Part shown: in pieces, positions 1 to 13,285 of the stretch
Numbering within the stretch: position 1 is the stretch's first letter
Layout of the letters: every line of letters starts with the position of its first letter
Assembly (NCBI RefSeq): GCF_000369525.1
Contig: NZ_KB850076.1
Span: 1 to 64,000 of the forward strand
Source of the DNA: Acinetobacter higginsii
GTDB lineage: Bacteria; Pseudomonadota; Gammaproteobacteria; Pseudomonadales; Moraxellaceae
Direction: 5' to 3'
Length of the DNA: 64,000 nucleotides
Notes under the pieces: model-generated
Told to the model about the DNA's origin: nothing
The model's database searches: none
The model's input: the letters and a program-made list of their open reading frames with translations, nothing else
Translations under genes and position numbers: made by a program

Positions 1-169
1 AGATCATTAAGAGAATAGAAGAACAACTTGTGTGGATTTTTACTGGTTGATCGATCGAAAATATTTCATTGATTGAATGGTAAAAATTTCTCGAAGTTTA
101 TTTGAGCGAATTTTTAGTCAGAAAATTGATGAGCCAAGATTTGTAGCCATAAGCTACTAATGATTTTAA
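1..169 (+). other. rrn operon leader with 16S processing stem (5' arm)
   Basis: This is the transcribed leader upstream of 16S rRNA; the promoter itself must lie left of the window. Bases 18-43 are nearly perfectly complementary to bases 1724-1750 just after 16S. The two arms would pair in the precursor to form the long stem that RNase III cuts to release pre-16S rRNA. No protein-coding potential was seen. The pairing is read directly from the sequence; the RNase III role is established knowledge of bacterial rrn operons. Confidence 0.75.
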
Positions 170-1705
<1,536 letters not shown>

Positions 1706-1764
1706 ACGAAAGATTGGTGACTGGTAAGAATCCACAACAAGTTGTTCTTCGAAGATGTATCTGA

Positions 1765-1841
<77 letters not shown>

Positions 1842-1896
1842 AATCTGATTGCAGTAGCTTGGATTGAAAGATATGTCGTTCATTAAGTGATAAGCT

Positions 1897-1972
1897 GGGG
1901 ACTTAGCTTAGTTGGTAGAGCGCCTGCTTTGCACGCAGGAGGTCAGGAGTTCGACTCTCCTAGTCTCCACCA
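1897..1972 (+). tRNA. alaT: tRNA-Ala (TGC anticodon)
   Basis: A 76-nt tRNA, second in the 16S-23S spacer. The acceptor arms GGGGACT and AGTCTCC pair, with discriminator A and an encoded CCA. The anticodon TGC is at 1930-1932 and the T-loop reads GTTCGAC. It is co-transcribed with the rRNAs. Confidence 0.97.
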
Positions 1973-2299
1973 TGTACTTTACGGAGTACGAGCTAAAGAT
2001 TACAGAATTTAGTAAGCAGTTAGCTTATTAACTTCTGTGATTTATCACAGTTTACTACTCACCGACGAGGTGGTAGTTAATCATTAACAGATTAGAAAAT
2101 TGAGTCTGAAATAAATTGTTCACTCAATTCATTCGAAAGAATGAGATTGAGAACTAGCAAAAACACTGAATCAAGCGTTTTGGTATATGAATTTAGATTG
2201 AAGCTGTATGGTGATTAAGTTCACAGACAACGAATAGTAGTAATTAAGTTTGCAACGATAACACTCACTTGTATGTGTTAACGACTGTTTGGGGTTGTA
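1973..2299 (+). other. 16S-23S internal spacer, tRNA-Ala to 23S part
   Basis: Non-coding spacer of the rrn transcript. Bases 2123-2151 form a hairpin, CTCAATTCATTC closed by a GAAA loop, which may serve the antitermination (boxB-like) function, although this is only a suggestion. Bases 2282-2307 are almost fully complementary to 5183-5207 after 23S and form the 23S processing stem. No ORF or further tRNA was seen. Confidence 0.7.
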
Positions 2300-5191
<2,892 letters not shown>

Positions 5192-5365
5192 ACAACACCC
5201 AAACAGTTGTTGTATTCAAGATAAATTCAATACATAACTTGATTTAGTGAATAAACTAGTTACAATACCGACTCAATAATCTAATCCGTTAATAACTCTT
5301 TGGACCGTAAGTAAGGCATACGATGAATACATCGTGATTAAGACCCGAAAGCACCACAACAGTTT

Positions 5366-5480
5366 GCTGGCGACAATAGCAAGAGTGAACCACCTGATCC
5401 CTTCCCGAACTCAGAAGTGAAACCTCTTAGCGCTGATGGTAGTGTGGCACTTGCCATGTGAGAGTAAGTCATCGCCAGCT
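5366..5480 (+). rRNA. rrf: 5S ribosomal RNA
   Basis: 5S rRNA of about 115 nt. The terminal helix GCTGGCGA (5366-5373) pairs with TCGCCAGC (5472-5479). The conserved loop B/C sequence CCCGAACTCAGAAGTGAAA is present near 5403. It is the last gene of the rrn operon and is followed at once by the operon terminator. Confidence 0.96.
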
Positions 5481-5488
5481 TTTAAATC

Positions 5489-5526
5489 TAAACACCCCCA
5501 ACCAACCGTTGGGGGTGTTTTTTATT
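5489..5526 (+). terminator. rrn operon intrinsic terminator
   Basis: The strong hairpin ACACCCCCAAC / GTTGGGGGTGT (loop around CAACC) is followed directly by a T-run. It lies 10 bases after 5S rRNA and ends the rrn transcript. Confidence 0.93.
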
Positions 5527-5606
5527 GCGCGGAATTTTCAGACAAAAATAACAGATATTAATGTTAAGCAGTTCACTTTCCTAAGGAATAAAGCTGGTAT
5601 TACGAA

Positions 5607-5635
5607 TTGATAAAATATATTATTTCGAGTAAATT
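5607..5635 (+). promoter_or_regulatory. predicted sigma70 promoter of the Ig-repeat lipoprotein gene
   Basis: TTGATA (5607-5612) is separated by 17 bases from TAAATT (5630-5635), a good match in sequence and spacing to a housekeeping promoter. It sits between the rrn terminator and the large lipoprotein gene. Prediction only; no operator repeat was seen nearby. Confidence 0.45.
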
Positions 5636-5697
5636 TTTGTACAAAAGTCTTAATCGTATTGTAAGGCTAAATATTAAATAAGATGGAAATTATTGTT

Positions 5698-8600
5698 ATG
5701 ACATATTTCAAGGGTTTAAAAAAAATCGGGGTAAATACAACAGTATTAGCAACATCAGTTGCATTGGTTGCTTGTGGAGGGGGTGGATATTATGGAAATA
5801 ATAATTCATCTGGGGATAATAATAGTAATGGAAATAATACAGGGGGCAATCAGTCGGAAACTGATACTTCGAAAGTAGCAGATAGTCTTAATATTATATT
5901 GCAAGATACAGAAGGCAAGACTTTACAAATTGCACAGGACAATAGTCAGGTTAAAGTTGCCGTTAAAGTTCTGAATGTCGATAAAGGTGGTGTTGCTGGC
6001 AAAGATGTTCGTTTAAGCATTGCTGATTCTGACAAATTAGGTGTAGCTAGCACAAATTCTAAAGTAACATCTGATGCAAACGGTGTTGCAGTCTTTACTC
6101 TGAATATTCCTGTATTACAAGCGGACTCAGGTAAGGTTCAACTCACAGCTGTTGTTGATGGCACCAAGATTTCTATTCCATATACTTTAAATATTAAAAA
6201 AACGACTACAATCGTAAGTGATTATAATCTAAGTGTTCCGCAGGGAGCGACCCTAAATTTACCAAATGGTTCTGTTGATCTTCCTGTAGTGGTTACGGAT
6301 ACTAAAGGTGGAGCAAAAGCAGGACAGACAATTGAGTTAAGCCTTCCTCAGGAAATGAATGGTAAGTTTGCTATAGAGCCTGGTTCATCTATTACAACTG
6401 ATTCGCAAGGTAAAGCAACTTTCAAAATAATTCCAAATGCGGGACTTACAGCTGGTGATATTTCAGCATTTATTGGAAGTTCACAGAAACTCACGTTTAA
6501 ACTGATTGATGAAAATCGTGCCGAAAAGCAAGAGGTGACTTCTTTAACTTTTAAAGATACTTCTAAAATTGTTAATGTTTTAGAGGTTATTACGCCAGAA
6601 GCTTCAATTAAAGCAAAAGCAGGTACGGCCAAAGTTCGTGTCTTTGCTAAAAATAGTAATGGTGATGTTTTATCAAATACTAAAGTAAAGTTAGCTGTTG
6701 ATGCTATTGCAGATTCTTATGGTGTGAAACTTGATAAGATAGAAGCTATAACCAATACACAGGGTTATGCAGAATTTACGCTAACTAGTAATTCAGATTA
6801 CCCAATCGCCTTGGCTCAACATGGAATTGAGCTTACAGCTACTTATACTGAAAATAGTCAGAATATTAATGGTAAGGCAACCGTTCAAGTTGTAACTGCA
6901 GACGAAACAGTAGAAGATCAAGAGGCGATTCAACGGTTAGAAGTTGCGTCATCATATAAAGTTAATGCCGTTGATGGTGTTGTTGAAGTTAAAGTCAAAG
7001 CAGTTAACTTTAAAGGATTAGGAGCTTCAAAGGGTAAAATAACACTAAGTTTAAATTCGGAAGCTCAATCGAATGGGGTAACATTTGAAGGCGCTGCAAC
7101 TCGAGATATAAATGAAAATGGCTTTGTTACCTTTAAATTAAAAACAATTACTTCAGTCCCAAAACCGACGCAAAAGACAATCGATGCGCTAGTGAATGCT
7201 GGAATTATTGCAACATTTAAGGCTGGTAATAATGTTGAGAATAAAATAGAAATTTCTGTAGAGGATGCAGCAATTTCGACAGAGGCCCTACAATATTTGC
7301 AGATAGATCCTATTCTTGAATCATTTGATCCAAAAAAAGATCAAACAATTACAGTTAAGGTAAAAGCTATTGGTATTAAAGGTAGCCCTTTAAAGAATGA
7401 GAAAATTCTTTTCAACTCCTCAAACGAACAGTTACAAAGTTTAGGTTTGAGCTTGAAGGATCAGGCTGAGAAACAAACTGATGATACAGGTTATACTACT
7501 TATACTTTTGAATATAAATATAATACAAAACCAGAGCAACAAAATGCTGCAAATGAAGGGATTCTTTTAACGTTTTCTTCTATTTCTGATTCAGCAAAGA
7601 CGCAAGCAGTTAAGTTAAATTTTGCTACACGTGATTTACCAGAACTTGATTATCTATCAGTTGATACGGATGGTGTTAAATCTATTGTTTTAGGTGTTGA
7701 AAAATTAATTACAGTAAGAGTAAAAGCAGTTAATAAACAAGGTAATGCCTTAACTAATCAAGAAGTTGGTTTAAGCGTAACAGATAGTATTTCACTCACA
7801 AAAGGAGTGTCATATGGATCGCCAACAAAGGTTACAACTGACAGTAATGGTACTGCTATATTCAATTTAAAAGTTAAACCTCAAAATCAAAGCGATTTTA
7901 ATACTTTAATGCAAGGTATTGATATAAAGATTACTCCTACTGGAGCAGATACGAAATCTGTTTCGAGACATATTGAGTTATCTGCTTTAACTGTTGATGC
8001 TGAAGTGGATAGCAAAGTTGAACAGTTGATGATTGATCCAATTGTAAATGCATATAGTTCTGTACAGAATCAAAATATCGTGGTTAGAACCAAGGCATTA
8101 GACAATAAAGGTAATCCTTTAGTTAACGCACGTGTAAATATTACGCCATCACTATCGAACGCTGACATGAAAACGTTGCAGTTGAGCTTAGTGAGCCAAG
8201 CTGAGCAGATAACAGATGCAGAAGGTTATGTGACCTTTACATATAGTTATAAATATGATGGCACGCCAGAGCAGGCAGTATTAGCACACTCTGGTGTGGA
8301 ATTTACTGTGAGTTCAGCAATTACAAATAAAATAGATAAAGTTGGGATTAAGTTTACTTCATTGCCAAAAGTATTGGATTACTTGAATGTAGCTATATCT
8401 AATTATGCTGTAACTTTAAATGGTACGGCAAAAGTAATTACCATTACAGTAGATGCTAAAGATATAGATGGTAATGTATTGCCAGGCCAAGTCGTTGGAA
8501 TTGGCTTAAATGAAGCAGCTTTGCCAAATGGCGTGACACTTCTCACACCGACTTCAAAGGTCACTGATAGCAATGGTAAGGCAACATTCCAGATTAATAT

Positions 8601-10794
8601 TGATCCAAAAACAGCAACTCAAATAGATAATTTAGATGCAAATGATTTGACAGTTGCAATTGTGGGGAAACGTCCAGATGGTACACAATATTCCGCTGTA
8701 CAGAAAATTGAGTTATCTAAACCTACTGTAGTACTTCAAGATTTGGCCAATCTAGAAATTACTTCTGTAAATCCGAATCTTTCAGTTTTAGGTGGTGAAA
8801 CGCGAGTTAAAGTAATCGCAAAAGATGCGGCAGGTAATGCAATTCCGAATACACCAATCACAGTTGCTTTATCTTCTCTAGTTTCTAGTCGTGTGTCATT
8901 AAGTGGCGTACCAACAACAACTAATAGTAAAGGCGAAGCTGAATTTACTGTCACTGTTTCTGAAGGTAAATATGATGAGAGCCTGATCAAAAATGGCATT
9001 ATTTTTGCCATTGTTGGTACCAACTTGAATAATGGTGATCGCCTACAACAAACTAGTTCAATTGGTATTACTGCGCCTGCAAATGCATTAAATCCACGTT
9101 TGGTAGCTGATGTAAAAACAGTAACTGCGGGACAAACTGTAAAAGTTTATGCTTCTGTTAAAGATGAAATGGGGCTTAATACTGCAGCAGGCATTCCAAT
9201 GCGTTTAAGTCTCAATTCAGAAGCGACTGCCGCTGGCGTAAAATTATCCAGCGAAGCTGTAGTTATACAAGCAAATGGTTCAGTTGCAGTAGATTTGATT
9301 ATCCCTAAAGGGGTAAGTTCAGCAACATTAAGCTCCATTGTAGTGACAGGAATAATTCGCGACCCTCGTGGTAATGAAATCCCAACGAATTTAACGTTCA
9401 CTGTTCAGGATGCAATCAATCCATATCATTTAACAATTGATAGTAATCGCGTGTCACTTAGCTCTGCAGGAGATACTGCATTAGTCACGGTGAAATTATT
9501 AGATAGCAATCAGGGTGGGGTTGCAAATCAACCTGTAACTTTATCTATTGCTGACCCTAGAACGGCTACTTCAATTAAAGGATCATCACAGATTGTGACG
9601 AATGAGTTTGGTGAGGCTGTATTTGAACTTTCAATGAAAGCAGTTGCTGGTTTAGTGTCTCCAATTCCAAATATTGTACTGACGGCAACTCATACTAATG
9701 AGAATGGTGTGGCGGTTTCACAGAATTCACAGCTTCAAGTTCATACACCGACAGCCCTAGCGCCACAACTTGATTTAAAAATTAAGGCATCTAAAGATAA
9801 GTTAAATGTTCGTGGTGATGCTGTAGATGTTTCAGTCCTTGTTACTGATATGAATGGCTCAAGCCAATCAGGCAAGGCGGTTACCTTAACAATTCCAGCT
9901 TACCAACAAAATGGAGCGTATATTAAGGGAGCCTCGACGCTTGAGAGTGATACAAATGGTTGGGTGAAATTTACTGTAGTAATAGACGAGTCTTTACGTG
10001 CAACTGGTTATGATTTTGTAACGAATGATCTAGTTGTTGAAGCTGTAGTAAAAGATACTCAGAATACTGAACGTCGTCAAAGTTATACAGTAGATGTTGT
10101 CCCATCAGAGGTTCCTGTAACGATTGGCTCAATTGATGTTAATGTGAATCCAACACAAATAGGTTCAACCAATAATGGTATTTATTATACCTTAGAAGGT
10201 TCGGTTCAATTATTAGATGTAGATGGTAAACCTGTCGCAAATCAGGATGTTGTATTAGACACTCGTCCGACATCATATTCATTAGGTAAATGGTTGTTTG
10301 CTATTCAAAAAGATCCTTGGGATCGAACAGTAACGCCATTCAAACTAAAAGGTGAATATCCATTTAATGATTTAAAAGCTTGGGTTAAGCCTGGAGATGA
10401 TTACTATGCATTAAGTGGAGCTACTCCAGATTTAGGTACAACAAATAATACAGTATACGGTTGTGCAATTAATCCAGCTTCTACTTCATGGGTAGCAAAT
10501 GGTAAAGCTTTACGTGTTGTCCGTTTGATAGGTAGTGACGCAAATCATCCTGCAACAGCTACTTACCGCACAGATAACTATGGGCGTTTTGACTTCCAAA
10601 TTGAATACCCTAAAGCAAATGCACATTGGTTGAATGTCCAAATTGGTGCAAAAGCAACTCTTGCGCAAACCCCAGTTCGTGGCTATACCAATTTTACTTT
10701 ACCTGCATTGAAGTCTGATTTTGCTACGGATGGTAGTTATGCACCTAATGAAATCAGTCCTTACAATACTCAGTCAATGACATGTTCTGACTAA
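5698..10794 (+). CDS. giant Ig-like (Big_1-type) repeat lipoprotein, putative surface protein
   Basis: About 1,698 residues. The N-terminus has basic residues (KGLKK), a hydrophobic stretch and a lipobox ending VALVAC near residue 26, followed by a Gly/Asn-rich linker, so it should be a lipid-anchored envelope protein. The rest is about twelve beta-sandwich repeats of 110-120 residues. Each has a strand pattern like V-KVKA-N--G-L, then a turn T-D--G-A-F, as in bacterial Ig-like group 1 domains of invasin/intimin-type adhesins. The C-terminal 180 residues differ, with Trp and two Cys. No beta-barrel or sorting motif was seen. An in-frame ATG five codons upstream (5683) is possible; the later ATG is preferred because GGAA sits 9 bases before it and it gives a normal signal peptide. 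A role in adhesion is inferred from the fold; no specific receptor can be named. Confidence 0.88.
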   Translation: MTYFKGLKKIGVNTTVLATSVALVACGGGGYYGNNNSSGDNNSNGNNTGGNQSETDTSKVADSLNIILQDTEGKTLQIAQDNSQVKVAVKVLNVDKGGVAGKDVRLSIADSDKLGVASTNSKVTSDANGVAVFTLNIPVLQADSGKVQLTAVVDGTKISIPYTLNIKKTTTIVSDYNLSVPQGATLNLPNGSVDLPVVVTDTKGGAKAGQTIELSLPQEMNGKFAIEPGSSITTDSQGKATFKIIPNAGLTAGDISAFIGSSQKLTFKLIDENRAEKQEVTSLTFKDTSKIVNVLEVITPEASIKAKAGTAKVRVFAKNSNGDVLSNTKVKLAVDAIADSYGVKLDKIEAITNTQGYAEFTLTSNSDYPIALAQHGIELTATYTENSQNINGKATVQVVTADETVEDQEAIQRLEVASSYKVNAVDGVVEVKVKAVNFKGLGASKGKITLSLNSEAQSNGVTFEGAATRDINENGFVTFKLKTITSVPKPTQKTIDALVNAGIIATFKAGNNVENKIEISVEDAAISTEALQYLQIDPILESFDPKKDQTITVKVKAIGIKGSPLKNEKILFNSSNEQLQSLGLSLKDQAEKQTDDTGYTTYTFEYKYNTKPEQQNAANEGILLTFSSISDSAKTQAVKLNFATRDLPELDYLSVDTDGVKSIVLGVEKLITVRVKAVNKQGNALTNQEVGLSVTDSISLTKGVSYGSPTKVTTDSNGTAIFNLKVKPQNQSDFNTLMQGIDIKITPTGADTKSVSRHIELSALTVDAEVDSKVEQLMIDPIVNAYSSVQNQNIVVRTKALDNKGNPLVNARVNITPSLSNADMKTLQLSLVSQAEQITDAEGYVTFTYSYKYDGTPEQAVLAHSGVEFTVSSAITNKIDKVGIKFTSLPKVLDYLNVAISNYAVTLNGTAKVITITVDAKDIDGNVLPGQVVGIGLNEAALPNGVTLLTPTSKVTDSNGKATFQINIDPKTATQIDNLDANDLTVAIVGKRPDGTQYSAVQKIELSKPTVVLQDLANLEITSVNPNLSVLGGETRVKVIAKDAAGNAIPNTPITVALSSLVSSRVSLSGVPTTTNSKGEAEFTVTVSEGKYDESLIKNGIIFAIVGTNLNNGDRLQQTSSIGITAPANALNPRLVADVKTVTAGQTVKVYASVKDEMGLNTAAGIPMRLSLNSEATAAGVKLSSEAVVIQANGSVAVDLIIPKGVSSATLSSIVVTGIIRDPRGNEIPTNLTFTVQDAINPYHLTIDSNRVSLSSAGDTALVTVKLLDSNQGGVANQPVTLSIADPRTATSIKGSSQIVTNEFGEAVFELSMKAVAGLVSPIPNIVLTATHTNENGVAVSQNSQLQVHTPTALAPQLDLKIKASKDKLNVRGDAVDVSVLVTDMNGSSQSGKAVTLTIPAYQQNGAYIKGASTLESDTNGWVKFTVVIDESLRATGYDFVTNDLVVEAVVKDTQNTERRQSYTVDVVPSEVPVTIGSIDVNVNPTQIGSTNNGIYYTLEGSVQLLDVDGKPVANQDVVLDTRPTSYSLGKWLFAIQKDPWDRTVTPFKLKGEYPFNDLKAWVKPGDDYYALSGATPDLGTTNNTVYGCAINPASTSWVANGKALRVVRLIGSDANHPATATYRTDNYGRFDFQIEYPKANAHWLNVQIGAKATLAQTPVRGYTNFTLPALKSDFATDGSYAPNEISPYNTQSMTCSD

Positions 10795-10807
10795 AAAAAT
10801 AAGAATA

Positions 10808-10838
10808 AAAAAACAGCACTTCGGTGCTGTTTTTTTAT
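10808..10838. terminator. bidirectional intrinsic terminator
   Basis: AAAACAGCAC, a TTCG loop, then GTGCTGTTTTTTT, preceded by an A-run, so it can act in both directions. It ends the Ig-repeat gene and overlaps the last codons of the small convergent lipoprotein gene. Confidence 0.9.
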
Positions 10839-10939
10839 AAACTTGTACCCACACTCACCGTCGCTGTCGGGCGAACTTGGAAAGAGCTACAAGCTGAGAT
10901 AGAGAGAATACATAACAGGACAATGGCGAGTTTTGACAT
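10835..10939 (-). CDS. putative 34-residue small lipoprotein
   Basis: A short ORF of 34 codons that starts with Met-Ser-Lys, runs through a hydrophobic stretch (LAIVLLCILSIS) and reaches a textbook lipobox, ISAC followed by SS, at residue 17. Only about 18 residues remain after the lipidated Cys (ending TVSVGTSL). The stop codon lies inside the U-run side of the shared terminator hairpin. The Shine-Dalgarno match (AAGAAC) is modest. No function is recognised; entericidin-like or other small envelope lipoproteins have the same shape. It is called from its signal architecture, and comparison with other Acinetobacter genomes would decide it. Confidence 0.6.
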   Translation of the reverse strand: MSKLAIVLLCILSISACSSFQVRPTATVSVGTSL

Positions 10940-11023
10940 GGTTCTTGATCTATTGAAAAAGAACCATCATCTTATAAAAACAAAGGTTTAACTATTTGGA
11001 TCAGGTAAAAAAATGTAATGAAT

Positions 11024-11359
11024 TTAATCGTCCAGTAAATCCATTTGTTTAGCAATTTGATATAAATTATTTGAACGGTTACCTGTACGGCAGAACATTA
11101 AAATTGGTTTTGGCAGTTCATTATAATGATTGGCGAATGTACGGACATCGAGTTCAGTGATTTGCCCAGCAACAACTGGTTGATAGACATAGTCTAGGCC
11201 TGCACTGCGCGCAGATTCTTCGATTTGGGCACTTGTAGGTTGTTCAGGACCACCTTCCAGATCTGGACGGTTATTAATAATCGATTTAAATCCTTTTTCA
11301 ACCACTTGCTCAACATGCTCAGGGCCGATTTGACCTGCAAAACCAACATTCTCTGTCAT
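11024..11359 (-). CDS. TIGR01244/DUF442 family phosphatase-like (beta-lactamase hydrolase-like) protein
   Basis: 111 residues, the usual length for the stand-alone domain. It begins MTENVGFAGQIGPEHVEQVV and ends with the P-loop-like motif FCRTGNRSNNL (Cys about residue 90, CxxGxRS). This resembles the active-site loop of dual-specificity/tyrosine phosphatases, and the family is annotated as TIGR01244 sulfur transferase or BLH phosphatase. Members often occur fused to or near metallo-hydrolase persulfide dioxygenases, but none is adjacent here. GGAG sits just before the ATG. The exact substrate is unknown. Confidence 0.85.
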   Translation of the reverse strand: MTENVGFAGQIGPEHVEQVVEKGFKSIINNRPDLEGGPEQPTSAQIEESARSAGLDYVYQPVVAGQITELDVRTFANHYNELPKPILMFCRTGNRSNNLYQIAKQMDLLDD

Positions 11360-11481
11360 CTTGTCACTCCAAAAACAAACAAAACATTTTATGCTCTATC
11401 ATAGCATTAAGCTCGATCTTGAGTTTAAATGTCTATAGTAAATAAGTGATGATAATTAAAAGATAAGGCAATGGAGCGCGC

Positions 11482-12378
11482 ATGCATACCTATACCGTTG
11501 AGCCGTTGTATGTTGCAAGTGGTGATGAAACCATCGCTGCGGATTTCTATTTACCTAAAGCCAATACCAAAGCTGCTGTGATTATCATGGCGCACGGCTT
11601 TGCAGGTTTGCGTCAATTTAAACTGGTTCAATATGCACAGCGTTTTGCCCAAGCAGGTTATGCAGTCATTTTATTTGATTATCGTTATTGGGGCGGCAGT
11701 ACAGGGAAACCACGTGAATTGGTTTCACTCAGTGCCCAGCTTGATGACTGGAAAACCATTGTTCAATATGCTTCGAATTGCAAGCTGATTGATAGTCGAC
11801 GGATTATTTTATGGGGAACCTCACTCAGTGGTGGATATGCCTTAAGTCTAGCAACAGACCTGAAAAACATTCAGGCGGTCATGGTACAAGTCCCCTATGT
11901 TGATGGGGCTGAGACAGCCAAGCTTTACCCTTTGCAACGTTATCCTGAAGCATTAAAGCGTTCCAGTCAGGATTATATGGGTTCTAAGATGGGCTTGGTA
12001 CCTAAAACCTTACCTGTGGTCGATCAATTTCGGCTGTGTTTCCTACCGACCTCAGATAGTTACTACGGATATCACTCGATTGTAAATCCAGATTATTACT
12101 GGAGTGGGGAAGTTCCTGCGCGGGTCTTCTTTAATTTAATGCGTTATCGACCGATCCAGTTTGTTCGTAAAATTAATATCCCTGTTTTATTTATTGCAGC
12201 AAAGCATGATACTTTGATTCCAATCGAATCGAGTCGAGAAGCTGCGACCAATATTGCGCCATTTGTGAGTTATCATGAGTGGGAAATGAAACATTTTGAT
12301 GTTTATCATGGTTCTTGGTTTGAAAAAGCAGTCACAACCCAATTAGAATTTTTACATCAACATATTGGAGTGATGTAG
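11482..12378 (+). CDS. alpha/beta hydrolase
   Basis: 298 residues, cytosolic, with no signal peptide. Hydrolase landmarks are in order: oxyanion segment MAHGFAG (about residue 37), FDYRYWGGS, nucleophile elbow GTSLSGG (Ser about residue 114), then late acid/base residues AAKHDTLIP and KHFDVYHG. This matches serine hydrolases of the dienelactone hydrolase/S9-like group. GGAG precedes the ATG. The gene abuts trxC (no gap) and the pair probably shares a transcript with the following thioesterase gene. The substrate cannot be deduced. Confidence 0.88.
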   Translation: MHTYTVEPLYVASGDETIAADFYLPKANTKAAVIIMAHGFAGLRQFKLVQYAQRFAQAGYAVILFDYRYWGGSTGKPRELVSLSAQLDDWKTIVQYASNCKLIDSRRIILWGTSLSGGYALSLATDLKNIQAVMVQVPYVDGAETAKLYPLQRYPEALKRSSQDYMGSKMGLVPKTLPVVDQFRLCFLPTSDSYYGYHSIVNPDYYWSGEVPARVFFNLMRYRPIQFVRKINIPVLFIAAKHDTLIPIESSREAATNIAPFVSYHEWEMKHFDVYHGSWFEKAVTTQLEFLHQHIGVM

Positions 12379-12816
12379 ATGATTATTGTCTGTGCATCAT
12401 GTGGTGCAAAAAATCGTGTACCCGAAGAAAAATTAGCAGTTCATCCTAACTGTGGACAATGCCATAAAGCGTTATTGCCTTTAGAGCCGATAGAACTCAA
12501 TGAACAAAATTTCAGTAACTTCATCAGCAATTCAGATCTGCCTGTATTGATTGACTTGTGGGCTGAATGGTGTGGTCCTTGCAAGATGATGGCACCACAT
12601 TTTGCTCAAGTGGCAAAGCAAAATCCATATGTGGTTTTTGCCAAAATTGATACTGAAGCTAATCCACGTTTAAGTGCTGCATTTAATGTGCGTAGTATTC
12701 CGACTTTGGTCTTGATGAATAAGACCACGGAATTGGCGAGAATCAGCGGAGCCTTACGCGCACCCGAGTTACAACAATGGCTAGACCAGCAATTACAGCA
12801 ACACCAAGGACATTAA
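12379..12816 (+). CDS. trxC: thioredoxin 2 (TrxC), zinc-binding
   Basis: 145 residues. An N-terminal zinc ribbon with CxxC pairs at residues 5/8 and 25/28 precedes a thioredoxin fold with the active site WCGPC at residues 64-68 and the cis-Pro region RSIPTL. This two-part layout defines thioredoxin 2, a cytosolic protein disulfide reductase that is often induced by oxidative stress. The start codon follows the stop of the hydrolase gene directly, and the next gene starts one base after the stop, so translation is likely coupled across the three genes. Confidence 0.96.
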   Translation: MIIVCASCGAKNRVPEEKLAVHPNCGQCHKALLPLEPIELNEQNFSNFISNSDLPVLIDLWAEWCGPCKMMAPHFAQVAKQNPYVVFAKIDTEANPRLSAAFNVRSIPTLVLMNKTTELARISGALRAPELQQWLDQQLQQHQGH

Positions 12817-12817
12817 C

Positions 12818-13231
12818 ATGAGCGAACGCCCAACTCATCCAGAAGGGACTTTATCACTACAAAACATTGCCATGCCAGCAGATACCAATTGGAGTGGTGA
12901 TGTTTTTGGCGGCTGGATTGTCTCTCAGATGGATCTCGCAGGAGCGATTCATGTTGAACGTTTTAGTAAAGGTCGTTGTGCAACGATTGCGATCAATCAG
13001 ATGACTTTTCTGGTGCCTGTAAAGGTCGGGAATGTGATTAGCTGTTATACCAAAATTTTGAAAGTTGGCAGTAGTTCAGTACAAGTTCAAATTGAGGTAT
13101 GGAACAGTCATGATGATTCTCGTGAGCCAGTGCGCATTACCGAAGGCGTATTTACCTTTGTTGCGGTGGATGTGAATGGCAAGAAACGTTTAATCTCAGA
13201 AGAGATTAAACAGGCATTTGCAGCAAGCTAA
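12818..13231 (+). CDS. acyl-CoA thioesterase, YciA-type hotdog
   Basis: 137 residues. The sequence MPADTNWSGDVFGGWIVSQMDLAGAI is the signature of YciA-type hotdog acyl-CoA thioesterases, in which the conserved Asn/Gly/Asp residues line the active site. It hydrolyses acyl-CoA to free acid and CoA in the cytosol. AAGGA lies 6 bases before the ATG, which begins right after trxC. The symbol yciA is plausible but substrate preference is not shown by the sequence. Confidence 0.92.
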   Translation: MSERPTHPEGTLSLQNIAMPADTNWSGDVFGGWIVSQMDLAGAIHVERFSKGRCATIAINQMTFLVPVKVGNVISCYTKILKVGSSSVQVQIEVWNSHDDSREPVRITEGVFTFVAVDVNGKKRLISEEIKQAFAAS

Positions 13232-13285
13232 GTTCTCTTTTATCGAGTGAATGAAGCCAAGACTATTTTTGATTTGGAATGAAGC

